A stretch of DNA of 64,000 nucleotides. Origin: Mucilaginibacter sp. KACC 22773 (GTDB taxonomy: Bacteria > Bacteroidota > Bacteroidia > Sphingobacteriales > Sphingobacteriaceae). Numbering within the stretch: the first letter of the stretch is position 1; each line of letters starts with the position of its first letter. Of this stretch, positions 12,289-20,244 are shown piece after piece. Location of the stretch: positions 5,270,001-5,334,000 of the forward strand of contig NZ_CP117883.1 of assembly GCF_028736215.1 (NCBI RefSeq), read 5' to 3'. The notes below the pieces were generated by a model. That model did no database searches. It was not told the DNA's origin and saw only the letters and a list, made by a program, of their open reading frames with translations. The translations under genes and the position numbers were made by a program.

Positions 12289-12924
12289 TTATATCCCGCC
12301 GTTTTTCACCAGGAATTTTCCGTACTCAAACAAATTGTCGATGGGCGAGCGTTGAAAAAGGTCGAACGTTACATTGACGCCTTTTTCAATAGCCTCATCC
12401 GTTTTCTCAAATCCCGTAGAGTTATCATTTACCCAAAAGTTGAGTACGAATACAAATTGCACCCAAAGCGCATCTTTATAACGTTTGCTAAAAAATTTAC
12501 GGTCGGTAAGTTCTGTGGTTTCTATCCCTTCCTTCAGTATATCTTCGGCAAAACTTTCGAATGCCGTTTTCATCGGTTCAAACACACGTGGCGTAGTAAA
12601 ACCTCTTGGCTGTTTTTTGATGGAATAAATAGCAAAGCTTCGGCTACCCTTAAGCAACTCAAAAAAACCGTAAAAGTAAGATAAAGCCTTTTCGCGGGCA
12701 GAATATTGCGCCCAAACTTCCTGGCTCTTTATTTCGGCGATAGTTTTATTTGTAAAACCTGCCCAAATAGCCTGCTCCACGGCTTCAAACGAGCCAAAGA
12801 ACTGGTAAAACTCAGCCTCGCTCATTTCATTTCGCTTAGCGAATATATATACCGACTTAGGCTCCGAGCCTTCGGTTAGCACATAATCAATATATGCGTT
12901 CTGGATACTTTCGATAGTTGCCAT
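12289..12924 (-). CDS. TetR-family-like transcriptional regulator
   Basis: 211 residues. The N-terminal about 50 residues (YIFAKRNEMSEAEFYQFFGSFEAVEQAIWAGF) fit the TetR helix-turn-helix, where a Y-x-F/Y-x-x-K/F segment precedes the ligand-binding helical half. An ATG at 12924 is chosen. The longer frame would start at GTG 12945, but that codon lies inside a dispersed palindromic element (12938-13050). It directly precedes the ABC1 kinase gene, a pairing I associate with Bacteroidota genomes. The ligand is unknown. Confidence 0.75.
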   Translation of the reverse strand: MATIESIQNAYIDYVLTEGSEPKSVYIFAKRNEMSEAEFYQFFGSFEAVEQAIWAGFTNKTIAEIKSQEVWAQYSAREKALSYFYGFFELLKGSRSFAIYSIKKQPRGFTTPRVFEPMKTAFESFAEDILKEGIETTELTDRKFFSKRYKDALWVQFVFVLNFWVNDNSTGFEKTDEAIEKGVNVTFDLFQRSPIDNLFEYGKFLVKNGGI

Positions 12925-12937
12925 GTTTGATTTGGTT

Positions 12938-13050
12938 GGCCTCACCTAAATCCTCTCCAAAAGACAGGACTTTTGATTGGCGCGTTGGTTATGTAATTAT
13001 TTAATAGATCGTTGTTTACCCCCTCTCCCTTGGAGAGGGCCGGGGTGAGG
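12938..13050. repeat. Dispersed palindromic element (GCCTCACC...GGTGAGGC type)
   Basis: The left end GCCTCACCTAAATCCTCTCC and the right end GGAGAGGGCCGGGGTGAGGC are near-perfect inverted repeats enclosing about 70 unrelated bases. It fills the thioredoxin-TetR spacer. Related sequences lie at 14683-14709, 47809-47979 and 59209-59246. Confidence 0.75.
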
Positions 13051-13051
13051 C

Positions 13052-13348
13052 TTATATAAACATCTCCACCGTACGCTGCAGTTCCCTTGCCTGCACAACA
13101 CCGGCCTGGCGCCATTTGGTTTGTCCTTTTTGGAATATCATTAACGTTGGCACACTTTGTACACGGTATGCGCTTGCCGCTTGTGGGTTTTTGTCGATAT
13201 CAATCTTGATGATTTTTACTTTATCGCCAAGGGCGTGTTTTACATCCTTTAGTATAGGCGGCATCATTTTACAGGGGCCGCACCACTCGGCCGAAAAATC
13301 AACCAGTACCGGAATTTCTGAAGCTATTATATCCTGGAAATTTGCCAT
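13052..13348 (-). CDS. trxA: Thioredoxin
   Basis: 98 residues, a single thioredoxin fold with the active site WCGPC at 22-26, the cis-Pro segment SVPTLMIF near 74-81, and no signal peptide, so it is cytoplasmic. It is a general disulfide reductant for enzymes such as ribonucleotide reductase and methionine sulfoxide reductase (an msrA gene lies 12 kb away). Slightly shorter than E. coli TrxA (about 108) because it starts directly at the second helix region (MANFQDIIASE). It heads the unit trx, TetR, ABC1 kinase, though a palindromic element separates it from the TetR gene. Confidence 0.93.
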   Translation of the reverse strand: MANFQDIIASEIPVLVDFSAEWCGPCKMMPPILKDVKHALGDKVKIIKIDIDKNPQAASAYRVQSVPTLMIFQKGQTKWRQAGVVQARELQRTVEMFI

Positions 13349-13495
13349 AATTTTTTTGCTATTTAGTGGATTGCTAATGGTTAATAGTTATTAGCTATCG
13401 TTATCAATAATAACCATTATTTTAGATAAAAGTTTATTGAACAGACGCTTAATTGGAAATATGACTTTCCGACTATGAACCCTTAACTATTGACT

Positions 13496-14392
13496 ATGAA
13501 CAAGAGCAGAACAGCCGGTATTTACTTAATGCTGGCGCTTTTTATTATCTCATTTGCGGCGTTTGCGCAAGACAAACCCACCGTTATACCACTTTGGCCA
13601 AATGGCGCACCCGGCTTCGAAAACAGGCGAAATGAGCCCGAACAGGCTAAGGATTACTGGGTAAAAAACATCCACAATCCATCGCTTACCGTTTTTACTC
13701 CCCCCACAGGTAAGGCCAATGGCGCGGCCGTGGTGATATGCCCTGGCGGCGGCCACCGTTTGTTAGTTTATACCGCCGAGGGTATTGAACCAGCTAAATA
13801 TCTGAATGACCTGGGTGTTACTGTATTTGTGCTGAAATACCGTTTAGGTCGCGATACCCTATCGCCTTATAAAATTGATGTGCACGCCAAACAGGATGGG
13901 TACCGGGCTATGCGCCTGGTACGCAGCAAGGCGGCCGAATACGGCCTGGATACCAACAGGATAGGCCTAATGGGATTCTCGGCAGGCGGCGAGGTTGTTG
14001 ATATGGTTGCCTTTGGCGATGGCAAAGGCGACGCTAAGGCCTCCGATCCTGTTGACAGACAGAGTGCTACTCCTAAGTTTATCATACAGATTTATCCCGG
14101 CCCTTTATACATACCGGATGTGGTACCGGCCAATGCTCCGCCAGCCTTTTTATTGGCTGCCAATGACGACCCATGCTGTGCGGTGCCGGTGGTAAGTTTG
14201 ATGCAAAAATACCGCGAGGCCAAGGTACCCATCGAGGTGCATTTGTATGCCCAGGGGGCCCATGGTTTTAACATGGGCAAACGATCGAAATTACAAACCA
14301 TCAGCACCTGGCCGCAACGTTTGGCCGACTGGCTGGCCGACAATGGTTATTTAAACCCGGCAAGTAAGGAGCGGAAGAAAATTTTACATTAA
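13496..14392 (+). CDS. Secreted alpha/beta-hydrolase, acetyl-xylan-esterase-like
   Basis: 298 residues from the ATG at 13496 (a TTG two codons earlier is less likely). Signal peptide ending AFAQ, then an alpha/beta-hydrolase fold: oxyanion segment CPGGGHRLL, nucleophile elbow GFSAGGE (the Ser in G-x-S-x-G), and the C-terminal catalytic His in GAHGFNMGK. This is the BD-FAE/Axe layout of enzymes that remove acetyl or other acyl groups from plant polysaccharides in the periplasm. No SusCD pair or glycoside hydrolase stands next to it, so the substrate is not indicated by context. Confidence 0.85.
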   Translation: MNKSRTAGIYLMLALFIISFAAFAQDKPTVIPLWPNGAPGFENRRNEPEQAKDYWVKNIHNPSLTVFTPPTGKANGAAVVICPGGGHRLLVYTAEGIEPAKYLNDLGVTVFVLKYRLGRDTLSPYKIDVHAKQDGYRAMRLVRSKAAEYGLDTNRIGLMGFSAGGEVVDMVAFGDGKGDAKASDPVDRQSATPKFIIQIYPGPLYIPDVVPANAPPAFLLAANDDPCCAVPVVSLMQKYREAKVPIEVHLYAQGAHGFNMGKRSKLQTISTWPQRLADWLADNGYLNPASKERKKILH

Positions 14393-14604
14393 TTACCCCA
14401 AAAAACTTTTTAAAATTGATTTTAATGCTAAAATGCGATAAAAAATTGCAATTTTTATGGAATTAATTGCAAATAACCTGCAACAAGGCATCAACAAATT
14501 ACAAAAAATACAAGTTTTTATAAGTTTAAAAAGTACCTGCACCAACGATAAAAAGGCAGCCGCATTTAATACCAGATACCTTTTCCATTGCCTCAATCGC
14601 TAAT
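14393..14604. other. AT-rich spacer, no gene supported
   Basis: Very AT-rich with ttgcaatttt and attgcaaata words. A minus-strand 67-codon frame here lacks any signal and is not called. Confidence 0.5.
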
Positions 14605-14644
14605 AAAACAGCCCGGCCATCACTATTGATAGCCGGACTGTTTT
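14605..14644. terminator. Bidirectional terminator between convergent genes
   Basis: AAAACAGCCCGGCCATCA pairs over 18 positions (with two G-T pairs) with TGATAGCCGGACTGTTTT around a 4-base loop. A/T runs on both sides serve the esterase gene on + and the DUF6263-like gene on -. Confidence 0.85.
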
Positions 14645-14682
14645 GTTATTATGCTTCCCCTGAAAATACACCCTGCAAATCA

Positions 14683-14709
14683 AAAGCTCCCCCTTCAGGG
14701 GGAGGGGGC
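14683..14709. repeat. Short G/C palindrome abutting a stop codon
   Basis: agctcccccttcagggggag followed by ggggct: a short member of the CTCCC..GGGAG element class. It ends at the base before the TAA of the DUF6263-like gene (14710-14712 on -). Confidence 0.55.
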
Positions 14710-15651
14710 TTATTGTATTTTATAACAACTTTCGATAGAGGCTGTGCTTCGGGACGCTGTGTATACTACATTGTTTAATATTTGGTAACCGGTGGTAACA
14801 CTTCGCATCTGGCGTATTAAAACAACCCCCGTGGCATTATCAATTACATAAACACCATTGGTATTGCTATTTGAATATTGCCGACGCAGGGCGCTTTCAA
14901 AAGCTACAGTTGTGGTTTTATTCGTTTTTGATTCAATCCAGAATGTATTTTTCACATTGGTACCGGCACTGGTGGTAGTATCTACCCAGGTATAGCCCTT
15001 CTTCATGGCTTGAAGTGCTGCGTAATCTACAGTGAGCCCTATGGAGCCGCCTTTAACCAGCTGATCGTTTTGTAAACCTGTAAATGCAAACAGCGTATCG
15101 TTAACGGCCTGGCTACTGCCACCTTTAATATCGAAAATAGTATCGCGGATGCCAAGGGTAACGTTTGCCGTTTGCCCAACCATTGCTGTAAACCGTTTTT
15201 GGATATATGAACTTGTATCTGATGGCTGATCGGAATTATACGCCATCGATTTGCCCATGGCAAATATAGTATCGGCAATGCGCTTGGTAGTAACCGCAAC
15301 CTGGAAACCCGATTTTTTAGCATCGGTAACGTTATAGTTTTTTGTTACCGATGAGTTGCTGCTGATAGTAAATTTTTGATCATACCGCGCCAAAATAGTG
15401 TTTGAGTTTACCAGTGTTGTTTTTTGATACCCATCGCCTTTTTTAAATGCCAGCAGGCGGTGCTCGTCCCCAACAACCGCAGGCGTTGTAAAAGGTGTAA
15501 CCGGTATAGTATTTAAAAGAGCGCTTTCCGGTAATTCTGTCATCTTTTTCAGCTCAAGCTTCAGTGGTGGCGTTTGGGCAAAGCACATCCCCGCAACCAC
15601 TACAAGCAACAGCGTTAAAATGACTTTTAGTTTTTTTATATGTGTTCTCAT
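14710..15651 (-). CDS. Secreted DUF6263-like protein
   Basis: 313 residues from the ATG at 15651 (MRTHIKKLKV). The upstream in-frame ATG adds 14 charged residues that would spoil the signal peptide. After the signal peptide (ending GMCFAQ) the mature part is beta-rich with repeated Thr/Ser/Asn; FAMGKSMAYNS and AFTGLQNDQLVKGG-type segments match my memory of DUF6263, whose function is unknown. Two Cys remain in the mature form at most. Same strand as the Pro-rich protein and the barrel-like protein upstream, with a 180-base spacer containing word repeats. Confidence 0.65.
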   Translation of the reverse strand: MRTHIKKLKVILTLLLVVVAGMCFAQTPPLKLELKKMTELPESALLNTIPVTPFTTPAVVGDEHRLLAFKKGDGYQKTTLVNSNTILARYDQKFTISSNSSVTKNYNVTDAKKSGFQVAVTTKRIADTIFAMGKSMAYNSDQPSDTSSYIQKRFTAMVGQTANVTLGIRDTIFDIKGGSSQAVNDTLFAFTGLQNDQLVKGGSIGLTVDYAALQAMKKGYTWVDTTTSAGTNVKNTFWIESKTNKTTTVAFESALRRQYSNSNTNGVYVIDNATGVVLIRQMRSVTTGYQILNNVVYTASRSTASIESCYKIQ

Positions 15652-15684
15652 TTTATCTTTTTTATGATTGGGCCGTAGTTTTAT

Positions 15685-15826
15685 TTTGTTCATGGTTCAT
15701 AGATCATGGTTCATGGTTTTGTTCGTAGCTTATAGCCCGTGGCGAAAAAATTTATCGCAAATGTTTTCTATCAGATCTCCTAAGGGCTATGAACTATCAA
15801 CCATGAACCATGAACAAACAACCATT
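15685..15826. repeat. Word-repeat dyad (ttcatggttcat words)
   Basis: Left: gttcatggttcatagatcatgg then ttcatggttttgttc. Right: ctatgaactatcaaccatgaaccatgaacaaac, the complement of the left words. About 70 unrelated bases lie between. Same vocabulary as 4143-4232. Confidence 0.7.
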
Positions 15827-15831
15827 TTTTA

Positions 15832-16272
15832 TTAATGCAATGGTTTTAAGCCAGGTATCGGCGGCGGCGTTGGTATCGGCGGCGGTGTTGGTATCGGCGG
15901 CGGCGTTGGTATCGGCGGCACCGTTGGTATCGGCGGCGGCGGCGGTATTGGTGGTGGCGTCGGTATTGGCGGCGGCGTCGGTATCGGTGGCGGCGTTGGT
16001 ATTGGTGGCGGCGTCGGTATCGGCGGCGGCGGTGTTATCGGTGGCGGCGTTGGTATCGGCGGCGGCGTTGGTATCGGCGGCGGCGTTGGTATTGGCGGCG
16101 GCGTTGGTATTGGCGGCGGCGTTGGTATCGGCGGCGGCATTTTTATAGGCGGTACGGGCGGTATTGGCGGTGGTACATTCCAATCCGAGCGGTTGCTTTG
16201 TGCTTTGGCATGCTTTACACCTGCCAGTAATGTTGCCACAGCAAACATTGATGTGATGATTATCTTTTTCAT
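15832..16272 (-). CDS. Secreted proline-rich repeat protein (PPPIPT)n
   Basis: 146 residues. Signal peptide MKKIIITSMFAVATLLAGVKHAKA, then a short linker and about 17 copies of the hexapeptide PPPIPT (18-base DNA unit, 15850-16140), ending PIPGLKPLH. It should form an extended polyproline-II rod, perhaps spanning the periplasm or cell surface. The repeat leaves three frames open: this one, a minus-strand NAAADT frame and a plus-strand VSAAAL frame. Only this one has a start with a secretion signal. Copy number probably varies by slippage. It sits 8 bases after the barrel-like gene, so cotranscription is likely. Confidence 0.72.
   Translation of the reverse strand: MKKIIITSMFAVATLLAGVKHAKAQSNRSDWNVPPPIPPVPPIKMPPPIPTPPPIPTPPPIPTPPPIPTPPPIPTPPPITPPPPIPTPPPIPTPPPIPTPPPIPTPPPIPPPPPIPTVPPIPTPPPIPTPPPIPTPPPIPGLKPLH
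15850..16140. repeat. 18-bp coding minisatellite
   Basis: About 16 tandem copies of ggcggcggcgttggtatc with T/C and G variation at two positions and a few imperfect units. In-frame unit length (6 codons) means gains or losses would not break the gene. Confidence 0.9.
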
Positions 16273-16280
16273 AATGTAAA

Positions 16281-17165
16281 TTATTTGGTCATTAATCGGG
16301 TAAGTGAGAGTGGTAATCCAATCGAAAAAACCATATTGGCCCTGTCTGATGAATACTTTGTTAGGTTGGCCACGCCAATGCCCAGGCTAATTGGCGTTTT
16401 GAATGGACGTATACCCGCCGATAGGCCCAGGTTCATCCCTGTCCATTCGGTATTTAAGGTAAAATGGCGTATTACTTCAAATGATATGCTGCCAAATACG
16501 GCGGTACCATGTTTGCCTTTACCGGCTGCAATATCTTTGGGGCTTTTTTCATAAAACCGGCCGCTGCCTAATCCAATGGTATAACTAAGCCTCGAACTAC
16601 CGGGCGTTAACGATGGAAGCGTTTGTACCGCGTGGCTTATCGCCATAAAAAAAGTCGAACCCGGCGAGTCTGATTGTTTGTTGTTCGCAAACACTTGAAG
16701 CGCACCTGCCGCTATACTTGTACCGGCAAACAGTTTCCGGCTAAGGATAAAGTTTCCCGAAAAGTCTCTGAACCTGTGTACATCCGTCATATTTAAACTG
16801 GCTGCAAAATTTACGGCCTCAATGGGGTCGCCTACGCACGCGCCTACCGAGGCTATTAAATCAGCTTTGTTGTTTCTGTATACTTCCGGGTATGCACCAC
16901 CCAGGCCGCCAAAAATATACATGCCATAGCCTCCAAAACCGGTAGGCGTTAAAAGTGCAGACGGCGCATCGCTGGGGTAAAGTTCGCGCTGGCCTACTTG
17001 CGGTATTTCCTGCGGTGCAACCACATTAGGTTTCACCGCTAAAAACGAATCAATTTGTTGCTTTAATTCTTTTTCGAATGTGTTTTGGCTAAATGCTGAT
17101 TGAGCTAACAGGCAAAGTGCTATTAACGCGCAATACATGAATGGTAGCCGTGTTTTGCAAGTCAT
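16281..17165 (-). CDS. Secreted protein, probable outer-membrane beta-barrel
   Basis: 294 residues with a signal peptide (ending SAFSQ) and a short coiled segment (ELKQQIDSFL). From about residue 75 it has alternating hydrophobic strands and Gly-rich turns (GFGGYGMYIFGGLGG; ISLGIGVANLTKY), finishing with the aromatic/hydrophobic strand MVFSIGLPLSLTRL. This fits an outer-membrane barrel but no family is recognised. It is first in an apparent unit with the PPPIPT protein and DUF6263-like protein on the same strand. Confidence 0.6.
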   Translation of the reverse strand: MTCKTRLPFMYCALIALCLLAQSAFSQNTFEKELKQQIDSFLAVKPNVVAPQEIPQVGQRELYPSDAPSALLTPTGFGGYGMYIFGGLGGAYPEVYRNNKADLIASVGACVGDPIEAVNFAASLNMTDVHRFRDFSGNFILSRKLFAGTSIAAGALQVFANNKQSDSPGSTFFMAISHAVQTLPSLTPGSSRLSYTIGLGSGRFYEKSPKDIAAGKGKHGTAVFGSISFEVIRHFTLNTEWTGMNLGLSAGIRPFKTPISLGIGVANLTKYSSDRANMVFSIGLPLSLTRLMTK

Positions 17166-17242
17166 GGTGAGGGAAATTAGGTTAAGTAATAAGTAGGTTG
17201 ATAATTATAGCGCCTGGTAATTGGCAACAGGCTGGTTATGCT

Positions 17243-17677
17243 TTAACTAAGTTGTAATTTTTTCACGACAAAACACAATGCTTTGCCAAATAAATTAACA
17301 AGCTTAAACTGCGGCAATATAGCTATATAGCCTCCTGTTTCTGTTGCAATACCAACGGCGAATGGCCGCTCATAACGATTTGCCCACGACGATTGTGGCA
17401 CCGTTACATTGCCATACCAGGCCGGTAAATATGTGCTTACCGCCTTGTGTCCGTTTATCAGGACGACGTTCAAACAAAGCAGGCCCGTAAACTTAGGCAG
17501 ATCTGTAAATACTGGGAGGCAAATGTGCTTTGTCATTTGCTTTGCGTGCTCCTTTCCTGCTTTTGAAGACTTGGGAGTATCTCTCGATATTATTATTGCG
17601 CTTTCTGACGAGTTTTCCTGCGCAAGCGCTGTTATGCAAAACAGCATGATTACAATTGTAGCTATCAGGTATTCCAT
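17243..17677 (-). CDS. Small secreted hypothetical protein
   Basis: 144 residues with a signal peptide (MEYLIATIVIMLFCITALAQ) and a mature part with an amphipathic C-terminal third. No motif or family recognised. Located 77 bases upstream of the barrel-like gene on the same strand, so it may belong to the same export-related cluster. The frame could be real on the strength of its signal peptide alone. Confidence 0.5.
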   Translation of the reverse strand: MEYLIATIVIMLFCITALAQENSSESAIIISRDTPKSSKAGKEHAKQMTKHICLPVFTDLPKFTGLLCLNVVLINGHKAVSTYLPAWYGNVTVPQSSWANRYERPFAVGIATETGGYIAILPQFKLVNLFGKALCFVVKKLQLS

Positions 17678-17824
17678 TTTTTTAGGTTAACTGGGTTTTA
17701 AAAAGGGGTGTAGGAGCGATTGTGTATGCAATTTACTTGCGCAGATCAGGGACTAAATAAATATGTTTTTGTCATGGTGGTTTTGGTTGTTTGTTGATAC
17801 AATTTTACGGCGCGGAGGTAAGGC

Positions 17825-18388
17825 GTGCAATACAAAGTAGTTTGTATTTTTGGGGAGATCGGGCCCCGGAACCTAAGGGATGAAACTATGATTTTAGCAT
17901 TAGATGTACATTATAAAGCAGCAGGGGCCAAAGCTGTTGGCGTTTTGTTTAATTGGGAAGATGCTTTTCCTGAAGAGGTAATCATCGAGTATATAAACGA
18001 CGTAGATGACTATATACCCGGCGAATTTTATAAACGGGAACTTCCCTGCCTCCTGAAAATTATTGAACAAATAAGTTTGAACGATATCGACGCTATTGTA
18101 ATTGATGGCTACGTTTATATTGACAACGACATGAATTTTGGTTTGGGCGGCCGGCTTTGGGAAGCTTTAGAAAAACGAGTTCCGGTTATAGGTGTTGCAA
18201 AAACATCTTTCTTTAAAAATAAAGATACCGTGAGGGAATTGAAACGGGGAATTAGCAACAGCCCCTTATATATCTCATCCATTGGCTTGGACTTAGATTT
18301 CTGCGTGAGTTTTATCAGAAGTATGAAAGGCGATTATAGGATGCCGGATATTTTAACTTTTTTAGATAAGAGGACAAAGGAGGATTGA
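17825..18388 (+). CDS. Divergent endonuclease V-like protein
   Basis: 187 residues from GTG at 17825, preceded by a good Shine-Dalgarno ggaggtaagg. The endonuclease V (Nfi) framework is readable: ALDVHY (D27), YIPGEFYKRELPCLLKI (R71-E72) and VIDGYVYID (D94), then PVIGVAKTSFF. These are the family's three carboxylates and the GVAK strand. It lacks the HPR segment after the DG and the C-terminal His region, and is shorter than E. coli Nfi (about 223). Nfi nicks DNA or RNA at deoxyinosine/inosine. Activity here is uncertain. Confidence 0.72.
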   Translation: MQYKVVCIFGEIGPRNLRDETMILALDVHYKAAGAKAVGVLFNWEDAFPEEVIIEYINDVDDYIPGEFYKRELPCLLKIIEQISLNDIDAIVIDGYVYIDNDMNFGLGGRLWEALEKRVPVIGVAKTSFFKNKDTVRELKRGISNSPLYISSIGLDLDFCVSFIRSMKGDYRMPDILTFLDKRTKED

Positions 18389-18434
18389 TGCGCACCCTCC
18401 AGTAAATCCCTGATGTTAATGCAACACACATGCA

Positions 18435-18460
18435 AAAAGCCCAACTTTCGCCGGGCTTTT
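18435..18460. terminator. Terminator between convergent endoV-like and sucB genes
   Basis: AAAAGCCC (18435-18442) pairs with GGGCTTTT (18453-18460) around aactttcgcc; A and T runs make it usable from both sides. Confidence 0.8.
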
Positions 18461-18481
18461 CAAATATTTAAGTATGATTTA

Positions 18482-20074
18482 TTATACCCCTAACAATAAC
18501 CTTGCAGGATCTTCCAGCAGTTGTTTTACGCGCACCAGGAAGCTTACCGATTCGCGGCCGTCGATGATGCGGTGATCATATGACAGGGCCAGATACATCA
18601 TGGGGCGGATAACCACCTGCCCATTTACGGCAACGGGGCGCTCAATAATATTGTGCATACCCAGGATGGCCGATTGTGGCGAGTTTAATATCGGTGTCGA
18701 CATCATCGATCCAAACACACCGCCGTTGGTGATGGTGAAGGTGCCACCAGTCATTTCGGGAATGGTGAGTTTGTTTTCGCGGGCTTTACCGGCCAATACA
18801 ACAATGGCCTTTTCAATTTCGGCCAGGCTCATGCTATCCGCGTTACGGATCACCGGAACAACCAGCCCTTTAGGGGCCGATACCGCGATAGAAACATCGG
18901 CATAGTTGCTATATACAATTTCTTCGCCTTCAATACGGGCATTTACAGCCGGCCAGTCTTTCAACGCCTCGGTAACTGCCTTGGTAAAAAACGACATAAA
19001 GCCTAAGCCAACGCCATGTTTTTCTTTAAATTTATCTTTGTATTTGCTGCGCAGCTCCATAATAGGCTGCATATCTACCTCGTTAAAGGTAGTCAGCATA
19101 GCCGTTTCGTTTTTAACAGCTACCAAACGCTTGGCAACAGTTTTACGTAACGAGGTCATTTTCTCTCGCTTCTCGCTTCTTGAGTTTTGAGTTGCGGGTT
19201 CTGAGGTCTGAGGTGCGGGGGCTGTGGTCGGGGTAGCCGGGGCTGCTGGTTTTGGGCTTGCAGCTTGTGCACCCAATGCATCGCCTTTGGTAATACGGCC
19301 ATCGACACCTGTACCTGATACGGCTTTAGGGTCAACGCCTTTTTCGGCTAATATTTTAGCAGCCGCAGGCGATGGGGTGCCAGACGCGTAAGTAACGGCA
19401 CCGGCGGCTGATACCGGCGCACCGCCACGGGGCGATTCGTCGGTTGCGCTTACTACCGCAGGGCTAACCGCTGCAGGGGCTGCGGCACCTGTGCCTTCAA
19501 TGGTGCAAACTACAGCGCCAATTGGCAATACGTCGCCTTCTTTGGCTATGGTTTTTAATACGCCTGCTTTTTCGGCAGTCAATTCAAATGTGGCTTTATC
19601 TGATTCCAGTTCGGCAATGGCTTCGTCCATTTCAACGGCATCACCATCTTTTTTCATCCAGCGGGATAACGTAACCTCGGTGATTGATTCGCCTACGGTT
19701 GGCACTTTAATTTCTAAAGAGCCACCACCTGTAGCAGGTGCCGGAGCAGCAACAGGCGCGGCAGCGGCAACAGGGGCCGGCGCGGGTGCGTTAGCAACAA
19801 CTTCGGGCTGTGGTTGTGCTACAGGAGCAGCAGCGCCTTCGCCCTCTTCAATATTGGCAACCAATGCGCCAATGGCTAAAGTATCGCCCTCTTTGGCAAC
19901 AATTTGTAAAGTACCTGCGCGCTCGGCAGTAAGTTCAAAAGTGGCCTTGTCCGATTCTAACTCGGCAATAACCTCATCCATTTCCACGTGATCGCCATCC
20001 TTTTTTTTCCAGCTTGCCAGGGTTACTTCTGTTATTGATTCACCTACGGTAGGTACTTTGATCGCTAAACTCAT
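18482..20074 (-). CDS. sucB: Dihydrolipoyllysine succinyltransferase, E2 of 2-oxoglutarate dehydrogenase, with two lipoyl domains
   Basis: 530 residues. Two tandem lipoyl domains (about 3-78 and 120-196) carry [10 protein letters not shown] with lipoyl lysines K43 and K160, separated by Ala/Pro linkers. A peripheral-subunit-binding domain follows ([15 protein letters not shown], about 235-270), then the catalytic acyltransferase domain with [12 protein letters not shown] near the C-terminus. It transfers succinyl groups from E1 to CoA in the TCA cycle. Most SucB proteins have one lipoyl domain; two near-identical domains make it longer than the usual about 410. It follows sucA in the same direction. 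PDH E2 is less likely given the sucA neighbour. Confidence 0.93.
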   Translation of the reverse strand: MSLAIKVPTVGESITEVTLASWKKKDGDHVEMDEVIAELESDKATFELTAERAGTLQIVAKEGDTLAIGALVANIEEGEGAAAPVAQPQPEVVANAPAPAPVAAAAPVAAPAPATGGGSLEIKVPTVGESITEVTLSRWMKKDGDAVEMDEAIAELESDKATFELTAEKAGVLKTIAKEGDVLPIGAVVCTIEGTGAAAPAAVSPAVVSATDESPRGGAPVSAAGAVTYASGTPSPAAAKILAEKGVDPKAVSGTGVDGRITKGDALGAQAASPKPAAPATPTTAPAPQTSEPATQNSRSEKREKMTSLRKTVAKRLVAVKNETAMLTTFNEVDMQPIMELRSKYKDKFKEKHGVGLGFMSFFTKAVTEALKDWPAVNARIEGEEIVYSNYADVSIAVSAPKGLVVPVIRNADSMSLAEIEKAIVVLAGKARENKLTIPEMTGGTFTITNGGVFGSMMSTPILNSPQSAILGMHNIIERPVAVNGQVVIRPMMYLALSYDHRIIDGRESVSFLVRVKQLLEDPARLLLGV

Positions 20075-20096
20075 ATTTTAGTATTGTATATTTTTG

Positions 20097-20238
20097 AATG
20101 GTTGTACGTTATACGTTTTAAGTTTTACGTTTTGCATGATCAGCTAACGTTGTATGTTCTACGTTTTGCATGATCAGCTAACGTTGTATGTTCTACGTTT
20201 TGCATGGTTACGTATAACGTACCACGTAAAACGCACTA
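20097..20238. repeat. Word-repeat dyad with a 34-bp tandem repeat (acgttttgc words) between sucA and sucB
   Basis: A 34-base unit starting acgttttgcatgatcagcta occurs at 20127-20160 and 20161-20194, plus a 12-base partial copy to 20206. Left flank gtacgttatacgttttaag and right flank cgtataacgtaccacgtaaaacg are mutually complementary, giving a dyad. Confidence 0.8.
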
Positions 20239-20244
20239 CCTAAC

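Noticed and set aside
12124-12684. 186-codon plus-strand frame
   Set aside because: Opposite-strand shadow of the ABC1 kinase and TetR genes.
14393-14596. 67-codon minus-strand frame after the esterase gene
   Set aside because: AT-rich, no motif, spacer position before a terminator.
15797-16183. Alternative frames (NAAADT and VSAAAL repeats) across the 18-bp minisatellite
   Set aside because: No signal peptide or family; open only because the repeat is 18 bases long. The PPPIPT frame has a signal peptide.
15850-20206. Possible CRISPR arrays at the 18-bp and 34-bp tandem repeats
   Set aside because: The repeats are directly contiguous without unique spacers, and no cas gene is in the window.
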